A DNA stretch of 64,000 nt from Pseudomonas sp. A-RE-19. Its GTDB lineage: Bacteria > Pseudomonadota > Gammaproteobacteria > Pseudomonadales > Pseudomonadaceae. The position numbers and the translations under genes were made by a program. Under the pieces are notes generated by a model. That model searched no databases, was not told the origin of the DNA, and saw only the letters and a program-made list of their open reading frames with translations. Shown here in pieces: positions 52,856-61,906 of the stretch. Positions within the stretch are counted from its first letter, which is position 1; every line of letters begins with the position of its first letter. The stretch covers positions 1 to 64,000 of the forward strand of contig NZ_JAHBDQ010000071.1 in assembly GCF_019956555.1 (NCBI RefSeq), in the 5' to 3' direction.

Positions 52856-53851
52856 TTACCCCACTTTCACCATGTGCGGTTGCGAGCTGCGCTCGGTCGG
52901 CTGGTGGTCGAGGTCACGGCTGACCAGCAGCAGGACTTCTGCCGAGGCGTCGGACACTTGTGCCTTGTAACCGGCGATGGAGCGGGCGAAGACGTTGTAG
53001 ATGACCACCGCAGGAATCGCCGCAACCAGGCCCAGCGCGGTCGCCAGCAGGGCTTCGGCGATGCCGGGGGCTACGACGGCGAGGTTGGTGGTCTGGGTTT
53101 TGGCGATGCCGATGAAGCTGTTCATGATGCCCCACACGGTGCCGAACAGGCCGACGAACGGCGCGGTAGAACCGATGGTGGCGAGCACGCCGGTGCCGCT
53201 GCTCATGTTGCGACCGCAGGCTGCGACGAGGCGCTCGAGGCGGAAGCTCACGCGCTCCTTGATGCCTTCCTTCTCGCGGCTGTTGGCCGACAGGCGCATT
53301 TCTTCCAGCGCGTCATGGACCAGCAGGTTGGCGAGGGTGCCTTCCTTGGCCGCTGTCGCGCTGGCTTCTTTAAGGGTGGCGGCTTTTTTCAGGTGGACGA
53401 TTTCAGTGCGCAGACGACGTTTGGCGCCCATCAGCTCGAAGCCCTTGGCGATCCAGATGGTCCAGGTGATGATCGAGGCGATGGCCAGGCCGATCATCAC
53501 GATTTTCACGATGATGTCGGCGTTCTGGTACATGCCCCATGGCGACAGGTCGTGGGCCATGCCCAGCGAGTTGTCTTCTTCCTGCGGCTCGTTCATCTTC
53601 TTCGCCGCTTCACCGAACTCGGCTAATGCTTTTTGTACTTCCGGAGGCAGGGACGAAGTATCGACACTGCCGTCAGGATTTCTCGGTACGTTCGGTGTTG
53701 CCTGGGCCGAAGGCTCATGGGCGGCGGGTACCGGGGCTTCATCAGCGAAGGCGGCGACCGGTGCGAGCATCAGGGTAAGCAGCAGGGCGGCCAGAGCACT
53801 CCAGGCGCGAGGTCGTTTGGTAGGCGAAGCGGGGAATTGATTGGGTGTCAT
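52856..53851 (-). CDS. exbB: TonB-complex protein ExbB (long, with signal peptide)
   Basis: A 331-residue proton-channel subunit. Unlike E. coli ExbB it has an N-terminal signal peptide (LLLTLMLAPVAAFA before DEAP) and a periplasmic extension of about 75 residues. The MotA/TolQ-type channel domain follows (IIVKIVMIGLAIASIITW; GLFGTVWGIMNSFIGIA; ALGLVAAIPAVVIYNVFA). The start at 53851 (MTPNQF) is chosen; an earlier in-frame candidate lacks homology. The operon is exbB-exbD-tonB. I could not assign a convincing Fur box upstream. Confidence 0.95.
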   Translation of the reverse strand: MTPNQFPASPTKRPRAWSALAALLLTLMLAPVAAFADEAPVPAAHEPSAQATPNVPRNPDGSVDTSSLPPEVQKALAEFGEAAKKMNEPQEEDNSLGMAHDLSPWGMYQNADIIVKIVMIGLAIASIITWTIWIAKGFELMGAKRRLRTEIVHLKKAATLKEASATAAKEGTLANLLVHDALEEMRLSANSREKEGIKERVSFRLERLVAACGRNMSSGTGVLATIGSTAPFVGLFGTVWGIMNSFIGIAKTQTTNLAVVAPGIAEALLATALGLVAAIPAVVIYNVFARSIAGYKAQVSDASAEVLLLVSRDLDHQPTERSSQPHMVKVG

Positions 53852-54040
53852 GCTGGCCGGACCTGAGAAAGAAAAACAGTAGATGCTCTTCCAGGCCTCG
53901 TGAGGCCGAGAACAAAAGTGGCTGGCATTATTGCAATTAATTCTTGTTAACAAAAGTAATAGCGTCTCTTTTTTTCTTCCATTGCTAGCTGCTCATCCAT
54001 TTCGGGCGCTAGTCTGTACCTTTCTTGAGGGAGTTTTCTG

Positions 54041-54898
54041 ATGTCCGCGCCTTCTGTTCTGATCGCCGGTTGCGGCGATGTTGGCAGTCGTCTGGCCACG
54101 CAATTGTTGGCCGGGCACTGGCAGGTATATGGTCTGCGCCGCAATGTGTCGCGCTTGCCTACCGGTGTGGTGGGCGTTGCAGGTGACTTGTTCAGTGCGC
54201 AATGCCCGGCTGACTGGCCGACCGCGCCGCTGGATTATCTGGTGTACAGCGCCGCCGCCACCGACCACGACGAGGCGGGCTATCGCGCTGCTTATATCGA
54301 GGGTATGCAGCATGTGCTGGGATGGTTGAAGCAGCACGGTCAGCAGCCCAAGCGCATTCTGTTTGTGTCCAGCAGCAGTGTTTACGGTCAGCAGAACGGC
54401 GAGTGGATTGATGAAACGTCGCCGACGGTGGCGGGTGGTTACTCAGGTCGTTTGATGCTGGAGGCTGAACAAGTGGCGCGTGACAGCGGCATCCCGGCCA
54501 GCATCGTGCGCTTGACCGGTATTTATGGTCCGGGTCGAGAGTGGCTGTTGACTCAGGTCCGTCGCGGCTATCGCGTGGCAATCGATCCACCGTTGTACGC
54601 CAACCGCATTCATGTCGATGACGCGGCGGGGTTGCTGGCGTTTCTGCTTGAGGCGGATCGGCGTGGTGTGACGCTGGATGATGTTTATATAGGCGTCGAC
54701 GATGCGCCCGCGGCATTGGCGGAGGTGGTGGGCTGGTTGCGTGAGTATCTGGGCGTGACCGAATGGGCCGAGGATGCGAGCGTGCGTCGTGCCGGCAGCA
54801 AGCGCTGCAGCAATGCCCGGGCGAAGGCGTTGGGTTGGGTGCCGAACTATCCGAGTTTCCGCGAAGGCTACGCTGCGATCCTAGAAGGTCGCTGCTGA
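54041..54898 (+). CDS. NAD-dependent epimerase/SDR-family protein (YeeZ-like)
   Basis: A 285-residue extended short-chain dehydrogenase. The Rossmann motif GCGDVGSRLA lies at residues 10-19, LYSAAA-like YSAAATDHDE near 68, and SSSSVYG (active-site Ser/Tyr region) near 110. The YSGRLMLEAEQV helix follows, with the Tyr in place of the catalytic YxxxK. The lack of a clear YxxxK lysine makes catalytic activity uncertain. TTGAGGGAG lies before the ATG. It is divergent from exbB; substrate unknown. Confidence 0.85.
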   Translation: MSAPSVLIAGCGDVGSRLATQLLAGHWQVYGLRRNVSRLPTGVVGVAGDLFSAQCPADWPTAPLDYLVYSAAATDHDEAGYRAAYIEGMQHVLGWLKQHGQQPKRILFVSSSSVYGQQNGEWIDETSPTVAGGYSGRLMLEAEQVARDSGIPASIVRLTGIYGPGREWLLTQVRRGYRVAIDPPLYANRIHVDDAAGLLAFLLEADRRGVTLDDVYIGVDDAPAALAEVVGWLREYLGVTEWAEDASVRRAGSKRCSNARAKALGWVPNYPSFREGYAAILEGRC

Positions 54899-54914
54899 CT
54901 ACACTCCAAAACAG

Positions 54915-55005
54915 CTGTGGGAGCGAGCCTGCTCGCGATGGCGGCTTAACAGTCAGCGATGATGTTGAATATTATGGCCTCATCGCGAGCAGGCTCGCTC
55001 CCACA
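54915..55005. repeat. BIME-type REP pair
   Basis: The same composite as 51571-51661: CTGTGGGAGCGAGCCTGCTC, a 42-bp spacer containing TTGAATATTATGGCCTC, then the inverted REP. It lies between the convergent epimerase and lipoprotein genes. Confidence 0.9.
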
Positions 55006-55033
55006 TGGGGTCTTTGGTGGTTTCAGAACCGGG

Positions 55034-55774
55034 TTACTGCTTTTTCAGCAACCACTTGCGATCACCCGGCGTAAACGAAGGCATTTCGTCCGCCAGTGCG
55101 GTGTTCACGGTCTGGAAAATCTCCAGTTCTTTGCCCTTGCGCGCAAAGATCCAGGTATTGCCCTGGCCGTTCGCTTGCAGCCAGATGTTGTCGTTGCCAC
55201 CGCTCATCGACGCGCAATCGCCCGCCAGGCAGAGGGCATAACGATCCGCACCGGGCAGGCCGGCAACTTGGCCGTCGGCCTGGAATTGCACGGTATTGCC
55301 TTCGCCCGGGCCGCTGAGAATTTTCCAGCTGCCACCCATATAAGCCGAATACAGCGCTCGCTCGAAACTTGCACCAATCGGTGCGCCTTCCGGTGCCGGG
55401 GCCAATGCACGGTCGAAGACTTGCTCCGGTTCGTTGTCATTGGCGGCCTGGCTCAGTCGCTTGCCATCACGCTTCAGCTCGCTGGCGGAGCTGCCATAAA
55501 AGTCGACTTTCCAGGCGCCGGACTCTTCGCCCAGCAGCTTGCCTTCGACATTTTCAAAGCCGTTGGTGTAGCGGGCCTGACCGGCTCTGGTGTTGACGTC
55601 CCATTCCAGGTTCGGACCATAGGCCTGGAGCGCTTCCCGCAGGGGGCCGCCTTTGGAAGCAGCATCGATCGCCGACTGATTGATCCAGGTGCCGCTGATA
55701 TCACGGTCGGCAGGGTTGCTGGCACAACCGCCCAAAAGTAGGGCGAGCAGCGAGAGAACAAGCGCTTTGCGCAT
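55034..55774 (-). CDS. lipoprotein of unknown function
   Basis: A 246-residue lipoprotein with signal peptide and lipobox LLGGC (Cys17), followed by a beta-rich domain (ISGTWINQSAID; WKVDFYGSSASELKRDGKRL; GGSWKILSGPGEGNTVQF). The alternation resembles lipocalin/META-type sandwiches, but I do not assign a family. It is conserved in Pseudomonas beside ridA and spoT. AAGGATT precedes the ATG. Confidence 0.8.
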   Translation of the reverse strand: MRKALVLSLLALLLGGCASNPADRDISGTWINQSAIDAASKGGPLREALQAYGPNLEWDVNTRAGQARYTNGFENVEGKLLGEESGAWKVDFYGSSASELKRDGKRLSQAANDNEPEQVFDRALAPAPEGAPIGASFERALYSAYMGGSWKILSGPGEGNTVQFQADGQVAGLPGADRYALCLAGDCASMSGGNDNIWLQANGQGNTWIFARKGKELEIFQTVNTALADEMPSFTPGDRKWLLKKQ

Positions 55775-55845
55775 GGTGGAATCCTTTCAGAACGCTTTTA
55801 TACATACGGCAGCGGCGCAGCCTTTAGTGGGCTGCGCCGGACGTA

Positions 55846-56226
55846 TTACTCGATGACCAGAATGGCATCCATCTCAACCTGCGAACCCTTTGGCAGGGCC
55901 GCTACGCCGATGGCGGCGCGGGCTGGGTAAGGCTGGTCGAAGTACTTGCCCATGATCTCGTTGACCTTGGCGAAGTGGCTCAGGTCGGTGAGGAAGATGT
56001 TCAGTTTGACGATGTCCTTGAACGAACCACCGGCCGCTTCAGCCACGGCTTTGAGGTTCTCGAACACCTGGACGGTCTGGGCTTCGAAGCCTTCAACCAG
56101 TTCCATGGTTTTTGGGTCCAGAGGAATCTGACCCGACATGTAAACGGTGTTGCCGGCCTTGATCGCCTGGGAATAAGTACCGATGGCGGCCGGGGCCTTG
56201 TCGCTGGTGATAACAGTCTTGGTCAT
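55846..56226 (-). CDS. ridA: 2-iminobutanoate/2-iminopropanoate deaminase RidA
   Basis: A 126-residue trimeric enzyme that hydrolyses reactive enamine/imine intermediates, protecting PLP enzymes. Hallmarks are GTYSQAIKAGNTVYMSGQIPLDP, the substrate-binding Arg in YPARAAIGVAALPKGSQVEM (near residue 105) and the final EMDAILV. ACAAGGAG precedes the ATG. It lies 24 bp after spoT on the same strand. Confidence 0.97.
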   Translation of the reverse strand: MTKTVITSDKAPAAIGTYSQAIKAGNTVYMSGQIPLDPKTMELVEGFEAQTVQVFENLKAVAEAAGGSFKDIVKLNIFLTDLSHFAKVNEIMGKYFDQPYPARAAIGVAALPKGSQVEMDAILVIE

Positions 56227-56250
56227 GTATGACTCCTTGTAATGGATGGG

Positions 56251-58356
56251 CTACGCGCGCATGCGGGTGATGCGAATGACCCCGGTCAGGGCGCGCAGTT
56301 TCTTGATCACGCGGGCCAGGTGCACGCGGTCGTGCACGCTGACCACCAGTTGGACCACGCTGATACGACCGTCGCGTTCGTCCATGCTGATTTTTTCGAT
56401 ATTGCCGTCGGCCGCGTTGACGCTGCTGGCCAGCAGGGCGATCAGGCCGCGCTGGTGTTCCAGTTCGACGCGCAGCTCGACATTGAATTCGCCGGTGACA
56501 TCCTTGGCCCATGAGAGCTGGATGCATTTTTCCGGGTTGTGGCGGATTTCGCTGATGTTGCGGCAGTTGTCCAGGTGCACCACCATCCCTTTGCCGGCGG
56601 ACAGGTGCCCGACAATCGGGTCGCCCGGGATCGGCGTGCAGCACTTGGCGTAACTGAGCACCAGACCTTCGGTGCCACGAATCGCCAGCGGACCTTCCGG
56701 GCTCGGCAGCTGTTCGCCTTCGCCAAGCAGGCGACGGGCGACCACGTAAGCCATGCGATTGCCCAGGCCGATGTCTTCGAGCAGGTCTTCGATCAGTTCG
56801 AGGCGGTATTCGTGGAGCATCAACTGGACGCGCTCGGCCGGGACTTTTTCCAGGGAGCTGTCGAAGCCGTTGAGCACCTTGTTCAGCAGGCGTTCGCCGA
56901 GGCTGATGGATTCGGAACGGCGTTGCAGTTTCAGCGCATGGCGGATGTGCGTCCGCGCCTTGCCGGTGACCACGAAGTTGAGCCATGCCGGGTTTGGTCG
57001 CGCGCCCGGGGCGCTGACAATCTCGACCGTGGAGCCGCTTTGCAGCGGTTCGGACAGCGGCGCAAGACGACGATTGATCCGACAGGCAATGCAGCTGTTG
57101 CCCACGTCGGTGTGCACCGCGTAAGCGAAGTCGACCGCCGTGGAGCCTTTGGGCAGCTCCATGATCCGGCCTTTGGGCGTGAACACGTAGACCTCGTCCG
57201 GGAACAGGTCGATCTTCACGCTCTCGATGAATTCCAGCGAGTTGCCGGCCCGTTGCTGCATTTCCAGCACGCCTTTGACCCACTGGCGGGCGCGGGCGTG
57301 AGTGCCTTTGGGCTGCTCGTCACCGCTGGATTTGTACAGCCAATGGGCAGCGATGCCGTTGTTGGCCATCTCTTCCATTTCACGGGTGCGGATCTGGATT
57401 TCGATCGGTACACCGTGCATGCCGAACAGTGTGGTGTGCAGCGACTGATAGCCGTTGGCCTTGGGGATCGCGATGTAATCCTTGAAGCGACCCGGCAACG
57501 GTTTGTACAAATTGTGCACGGCACCCAGCACGCGGTAGCAGGTATCGACCTTGTCGACGATGATCCTGAACGCATACACGTCCATGATCTCGTTGAAGGC
57601 CCGACGCTTGCCGCGCATTTTCTTGTAGATGCCGTAGAGGTGTTTCTGACGACCGCTGACCTCGCCCTGAATGCCGTCGATGGCCAGGCAGTGGCTGAGG
57701 GACTCTTCGATCTTGTTGACGATTTCCTTGCGGTTGCCCCGGGCGCGTTTGACCGCCTGGTTGATTCGCGCGGAACGCATCGGGTGCATGGCCTTGAAGC
57801 CGAGGTCTTCGAACTCTATGCGGATGGCGTGCATGCCCAGCCGGTTGGCGATGGGCGCATAGATTTCCAGGGTTTCCTTGGCAATCCGCCGGCGTTTTTC
57901 GCCGGACAGCACTTCCAGGGTGCGCATGTTGTGCAGGCGGTCGGCCAGCTTGACCAGGATCACGCGAATGTCGCGCGCCATGGCCATGGCCATTTTCTGG
58001 AAGTTTTCGGCTTGGGCTTCGGCTTTGGTTTCGAAGTTCATCTGGGTCAGTTTGCTGACCCCGTCGACCAGTTCGGCCACGGTTTCGCCGAACTGCGCTT
58101 GCAGCGCTTCCTTGGCAATACCGGTGTCTTCGATCACGTCATGCAGCATGGCCGCCATCAGGCTCTGATGGTCCATATGCATGTCGGCAAGAATATTCGC
58201 AACCGCGAGTGGGTGCGTGACGTACGCCTCACCGCTGCGACGGCGTTGGCCATCGTGGGCTTGTTCGGCGTAGAAGTACGCTCGGCGGACCAGATTGACC
58301 TGGTCCTTGCCGAGGTAGGTCGATAAGCGATCGGCGAGGGCGTCTATGCTCGGCAT
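56251..58356 (-). CDS. spoT: bifunctional (p)ppGpp synthetase/hydrolase SpoT
   Basis: A 701-residue RSH-family stringent-response enzyme. The HD hydrolase domain (about 45-150) has MLHDVIEDT intact, so hydrolase activity is predicted. The RelA-type synthetase domain (about 240-350; YAFRIIVDKVDTCYRVLG, FKDYIAIPKANGYQSLHTTL) follows, then TGS (about 390-450; VYVFTPKGRIMELPKGSTAVDFA), a helical region and a C-terminal ACT domain (about 625-701). It is downstream of rpoZ on the same strand, as in other gamma-proteobacteria. Confidence 0.97.
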   Translation of the reverse strand: MPSIDALADRLSTYLGKDQVNLVRRAYFYAEQAHDGQRRRSGEAYVTHPLAVANILADMHMDHQSLMAAMLHDVIEDTGIAKEALQAQFGETVAELVDGVSKLTQMNFETKAEAQAENFQKMAMAMARDIRVILVKLADRLHNMRTLEVLSGEKRRRIAKETLEIYAPIANRLGMHAIRIEFEDLGFKAMHPMRSARINQAVKRARGNRKEIVNKIEESLSHCLAIDGIQGEVSGRQKHLYGIYKKMRGKRRAFNEIMDVYAFRIIVDKVDTCYRVLGAVHNLYKPLPGRFKDYIAIPKANGYQSLHTTLFGMHGVPIEIQIRTREMEEMANNGIAAHWLYKSSGDEQPKGTHARARQWVKGVLEMQQRAGNSLEFIESVKIDLFPDEVYVFTPKGRIMELPKGSTAVDFAYAVHTDVGNSCIACRINRRLAPLSEPLQSGSTVEIVSAPGARPNPAWLNFVVTGKARTHIRHALKLQRRSESISLGERLLNKVLNGFDSSLEKVPAERVQLMLHEYRLELIEDLLEDIGLGNRMAYVVARRLLGEGEQLPSPEGPLAIRGTEGLVLSYAKCCTPIPGDPIVGHLSAGKGMVVHLDNCRNISEIRHNPEKCIQLSWAKDVTGEFNVELRVELEHQRGLIALLASSVNAADGNIEKISMDERDGRISVVQLVVSVHDRVHLARVIKKLRALTGVIRITRMRA

Positions 58357-58413
58357 GATAATTCCTGCCGTTCGTTGTGACCCCGCGCCGTGCTACGTCG
58401 ACCAGGCATGGAC

Positions 58414-58677
58414 TTATACTGCCTCGTTGGACTCGTCCTCGAACGCTGCGAACAGCGGTTCGTCTTCGACGATCTCAGCGTTGGCGATGAACTCGTAGCT
58501 CATCAGGCCTTCAGCGATTTCACGCAGCGCTACAACAGTAGGCTTGTCGTTTTCCCACTGAACCAGGGGCTCTTTGCCGCCGGTGGCCAGTTGACGGGCA
58601 CGCTTGGTAGACAGCATGACCAGCTCAAAGCGGTTTTCCACGTGGTTTAGGCAATCTTCAACGGTTACGCGGGCCAT
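58414..58677 (-). CDS. rpoZ: RNA polymerase omega subunit
   Basis: An 87-residue subunit that helps assemble RNA polymerase and carries part of a ppGpp site. It begins MARVTVEDCLNHVENRFELV and has TKRARQLATGG near residue 28. The ATG at 58677 has AGGAATACC upstream. It sits with gmk (upstream) and spoT (57 bp downstream). Confidence 0.97.
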   Translation of the reverse strand: MARVTVEDCLNHVENRFELVMLSTKRARQLATGGKEPLVQWENDKPTVVALREIAEGLMSYEFIANAEIVEDEPLFAAFEDESNEAV

Positions 58678-58740
58678 GGTATTCCTCGGAGCGAATGCAA
58701 TATGCGCGCTGCCCGGTTGGGCGAGCGGACTCAACAGTTT

Positions 58741-58777
58741 AAAAAATCACCAGCGATTAGGGAAGCGCTGATTTTTT
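58741..58777 (-). terminator. terminator between gmk and rpoZ
   Basis: AAAAAATCA..AGCG pairs with CGCTGATTTTTT around ATTAGGGA, with A- and T-tracts on both sides. It suggests that gmk transcripts are partly terminated before rpoZ. Confidence 0.65.
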
Positions 58778-58844
58778 GACCAGGCTCTTCGACGCGCTAT
58801 AAGTGCCAATGTAAAGCCCTTGCAGCGGTTTTGGGAAGCGCTGT

Positions 58845-59465
58845 TTAGCCGAGCAATTCAGCCAATAATTTGCCATGACGCTGCTGCTGACGCTTCTGAT
58901 GCAGCTGGTTGGCGCGGAAAATCGCCTTCAGATCGTCCAGTGCGTGGGAAAAATCGTCGTTGATGATCAGGTAGTCATAGTCGACGTAGTGGCTCATCTC
59001 GCTGACGGCTTCGCGCATCCGGCCGTCAATGATCTCGTCGCTGTCCTGGCCGCGATTGGTCAGGCGCTGGTGCAAGGCCTCCAGGGACGGCGGCAGAATG
59101 AAGATCGAGCGGGCTTGCGGCATCAACTTGCGTACTTGCTCTGCACCCTGCCAGTCGATTTCCAGAATCAGGTCATGGCCCGCGTCCAGCGTCTGCTGCA
59201 GGTGGCTTTGGGACGTGCCGTAGAGATTGCCGAACACTTCGGCGCGCTCGAGGAAGTCACCATGCTCGCCCATCTTCACGAACGCTTCACGCGAGACGAA
59301 GTGATAGTTCACGCCGTTCACTTCACCGGGGCGCATGGCACGGGTGGTGTGGGAGACCGAGACGCGGATCGCCGGATCAGTGTCGGTCAGGGCTTTGACC
59401 AGGCTGCTCTTGCCCGCGCCCGAAGGCGCGGAAATGATGTATAGGGTGCCGGTGCTGTGGGTCAT
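58845..59465 (-). CDS. gmk: guanylate kinase
   Basis: A 206-residue nucleoside-monophosphate kinase (GMP + ATP to GDP + ADP). P-loop SAPSGAGKSS at residues 12-21, GMP-binding segments RPGEVNGVNYHFVS and GTSQSHLQQTL, and LILEIDWQGAEQVR. It starts 12 bp after yicC, forming a yicC-gmk unit. Confidence 0.97.
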   Translation of the reverse strand: MTHSTGTLYIISAPSGAGKSSLVKALTDTDPAIRVSVSHTTRAMRPGEVNGVNYHFVSREAFVKMGEHGDFLERAEVFGNLYGTSQSHLQQTLDAGHDLILEIDWQGAEQVRKLMPQARSIFILPPSLEALHQRLTNRGQDSDEIIDGRMREAVSEMSHYVDYDYLIINDDFSHALDDLKAIFRANQLHQKRQQQRHGKLLAELLG

Positions 59466-59477
59466 GTCGGGTTTGCC

Positions 59478-60341
59478 TTACTCAATATTCTGCACTTGTT
59501 CGCGCATCTGCTCGATCAACACTTTGAGGTTGACCGCCGCCTGTGTGCTGCGCGGGTCGAAGGCTTTGGAGCCCAGTGTGTTGGCTTCGCGGTTGAGCTC
59601 CTGCATCAGGAAGTCCAGGCGCCGACCGGCGGCGCCGCCGGATTTGAGCACCCGGCGAACTTCGATGATGTGAGTGCTCAGGCGATCCAGTTCTTCGGCG
59701 ACGTCGCTCTTTTGCGCGAGCATGACCATTTCCTGCTCCAGTCGCTGCGGGTCGAGGTCGGCCTTCATGTCGGTGAAGCGGTCGAGGACTTTCTGGCGCT
59801 GAGTGGCGAGCATCTGCGGGACCAGCTCACGCAGGATCACCACATCGTCTTCAATGGAGGTCAGGCGTTCGTTGATCAACCGCGCCAGCTCTGCACCTTC
59901 GCGCTCGCGTCCGGCCTTGAGTTCCTTCAGGCCCTGATTGAACAGCGCCAGGGCTTCGGCGTTCAGCGCTTGCGGGTCGGCGGCATCGGCCACCAGCACG
60001 CCGGGCCAGGCCAGGACTTCCAGCGGGTTCAGTGCGGCCGGGTTCTTGATCAGGCCGGCGACCGTCTCGGCGGCAGCGACCAGTTGCGCGGCGCGCTCGC
60101 GGTCCACTTGCAGCGGTTTGCCGGTGCTTTCTTCGGTAAAGCGCAGGGTGCATTCGAGCTTGCCCCGGGACAGACCCTGGCGCAGGGCTTCGCGGACGGC
60201 GCCTTCGAGGTCGCGGAAAGATTCCGGCAGACGCAGGTGGGGTTCCAGGTAGCGGCTGTTGACCGAGCGCAGTTCCCAGCTCAGGGTGCCCTGGACGCCG
60301 GCTTTTTCGACGCGGGCGAAGGCGGTCATGCTGTGCACCAT
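59478..60341 (-). CDS. yicC: YicC/YloC family endoribonuclease
   Basis: A 287-residue protein. The N-terminus HSMTAFARVEKAG and the DUF1732 C-terminus (RRLDFLMQELNREANTLGSK) are diagnostic. Recent work describes YicC as an RNase or RNase adaptor for small RNAs. The ATG at 60341 (MVHSMTAF) is chosen with GAGGT upstream. It is divergent from rph. Confidence 0.93.
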   Translation of the reverse strand: MVHSMTAFARVEKAGVQGTLSWELRSVNSRYLEPHLRLPESFRDLEGAVREALRQGLSRGKLECTLRFTEESTGKPLQVDRERAAQLVAAAETVAGLIKNPAALNPLEVLAWPGVLVADAADPQALNAEALALFNQGLKELKAGREREGAELARLINERLTSIEDDVVILRELVPQMLATQRQKVLDRFTDMKADLDPQRLEQEMVMLAQKSDVAEELDRLSTHIIEVRRVLKSGGAAGRRLDFLMQELNREANTLGSKAFDPRSTQAAVNLKVLIEQMREQVQNIE

Positions 60342-60609
60342 GGAGGTACCTCGCAATGCAGGTCGGCGCGTAACCCATGGTTTGGCGGACCCGCTATCTG
60401 TGAATTAAAGCCGACAGGCAGCAAAGGCGCAGGATTGTAGCGCAGTGGGGCGGATGCGCCCAAACACACGCTGTGACAAAGAGCTGCAGGCCGTCGGCTA
60501 AGCTCTATTCAGGGGCTTCGATCGTCGGGCGATTTTTTAGAAGTGCCCACTCGCGGCCCACGGCTCTATAATGCTCGGCAGTTTTCCGTCCCCAGTACAG
60601 GTAATCCCT

Positions 60610-61332
60610 ATGAAACGTCCAAGTGGTCGCGCTGCCGATCAGCTCCGCTCGATCCGCATTACCCGCAACTACACCAAACACGCCGAGGGTTCTGTACTGG
60701 TCGAGTTCGGTGATACCAAAGTCATCTGCACCGTCAGCGTCGAAAACGGCGTGCCGCGTTTCCTCAAGGGTCAGGGCCAGGGCTGGTTGACCGCCGAATA
60801 CGGCATGCTGCCGCGCGCCACCGGCGAGCGTAACCAGCGTGAAGCGAGCCGCGGCAAGCAAGGCGGCCGCACTCTGGAAATCCAGCGTTTGATCGGCCGT
60901 TCCCTGCGCGCTGCGCTGGACATGTCCAAGCTGGGTGATGTCACCCTGTACGTCGACTGCGACGTGATCCAGGCTGACGGCGGCACCCGCACCGCGTCCA
61001 TCACTGGCGCCATGGTTGCACTGGTCGATGCCTTGAAAGTGATCAAGAAGCGCGGCGGCCTCAAAGGTGGCGACCCGCTCAAGCAGATGATCGCTGCCGT
61101 TTCGGTGGGCATGTACCAGGGCGAGCCTGTGCTCGACCTCGACTACCTGGAAGACTCGGCTGCCGAGACTGACCTCAACGTGGTGATGACCAGCACCGGC
61201 GGCTTCATCGAAGTTCAGGGCACTGCCGAAGGCGCGCCGTTCCAGCCGGAAGAGCTGAATGCGATGCTGGAACTGGCGAAGAAAGGCATGATCGAGATTT
61301 TCGAACTGCAGAAGGCTGCACTGGCCGACTGA
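60610..61332 (+). CDS. rph: ribonuclease PH
   Basis: A 240-residue phosphorolytic 3'-5' exonuclease that trims tRNA 3' ends. It starts MKRPSGRAADQLRSIRI, and has TAEYGMLPRATGERNQRE, GRSLRAALD and the D-rich DVIQADGGTRTASITGA region. Full length, with no sign of the frameshift seen in E. coli K-12. The ATG at 60610 is the conserved start. Confidence 0.96.
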   Translation: MKRPSGRAADQLRSIRITRNYTKHAEGSVLVEFGDTKVICTVSVENGVPRFLKGQGQGWLTAEYGMLPRATGERNQREASRGKQGGRTLEIQRLIGRSLRAALDMSKLGDVTLYVDCDVIQADGGTRTASITGAMVALVDALKVIKKRGGLKGGDPLKQMIAAVSVGMYQGEPVLDLDYLEDSAAETDLNVVMTSTGGFIEVQGTAEGAPFQPEELNAMLELAKKGMIEIFELQKAALAD

Positions 61333-61361
61333 TCGGACCCGCTCCACGCAAGGAGGACGCC

Positions 61362-61730
61362 ATGAGTGACGAGCAACTGCCGCTACCCACACCGAGCCAC
61401 GAGGTTCGTCAGTGGGCGATGTTTTGTCACCTGTCCGCCTTGCTGGGGATCTGGATTCCGTTCGGTACGCTGATCGGGCCGCTGATTCTCTGGCAGATGA
61501 AGCGCGAGATGGACCCTTTCATTGATGCGCAGGGCAAGGAAGCGCTGAATTTTCAGATCACCGTCGCCATTGCCTCCGCTATCTGCTTCTTGCTGATGGT
61601 GGTGATTATCGGGTTCTTTATGTTCGGTCTGGTGGCGATTGGCGCGTTGGTGCTGACGATCATTGCCGGCGTGAAGGCTAACGAAGGGTTCCCTTACCGT
61701 TACCCGTTCACCTGGCGGTTGATCAAATAA
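61362..61730 (+). CDS. DUF4870 membrane protein
   Basis: A 122-residue protein with about three hydrophobic segments (FCHLSALLGIWIPFGTLIGPL, TVAIASAICFLLMVVIIGFFMFGL, IGALVLTIIAGVKA) and the family signature DAQGKEALNFQIT. AGGAGGACGCC precedes the ATG. Function unknown; it is a common Tic20-like small protein. Confidence 0.88.
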   Translation: MSDEQLPLPTPSHEVRQWAMFCHLSALLGIWIPFGTLIGPLILWQMKREMDPFIDAQGKEALNFQITVAIASAICFLLMVVIIGFFMFGLVAIGALVLTIIAGVKANEGFPYRYPFTWRLIK

Positions 61731-61747
61731 TAGTCGGCAAAGGTTTC

Positions 61748-61838
61748 CTGTGGGAGCGGGCTTGCCCGCGATAGCGATCTGGCAGGCAACACATTTGTTG
61801 ACTGTGACGGCCTCATCGCGGGCAAGCCCGCTCCCACG
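61748..61838. repeat. BIME-type REP pair
   Basis: CTGTGGGAGCGGGCTTGCCC and its inverted partner enclose a 45-bp spacer, between the convergent DUF4870 and crc genes. Confidence 0.9.
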
Positions 61839-61858
61839 GAAAGCAAATCATTGCCCAC

Positions 61859-61888
61859 AAAAAAGCCGACAGCGATGTCGGCTTTTTT
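61859..61888. terminator. bidirectional Rho-independent terminator
   Basis: AAAAAAGCCGACA, loop GCGA, TGTCGGCTTTTTT: a perfect 13-bp stem. It serves crc (minus strand) and probably the DUF4870 gene (plus strand). Confidence 0.9.
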
Positions 61889-61906
61889 GCGTCTGCGAAA
61901 ACACGC

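Noticed and set aside
53900..53960. Possible Fur box upstream of exbB (AATTAATTGCAATAATG)
   Set aside because: It fits the NATWAT hexamer pattern only poorly and I could not align it to the 19-bp consensus with enough matches.
56539..58326. 595-codon frame opposite spoT
   Set aside because: Antisense shadow of a conserved gene.
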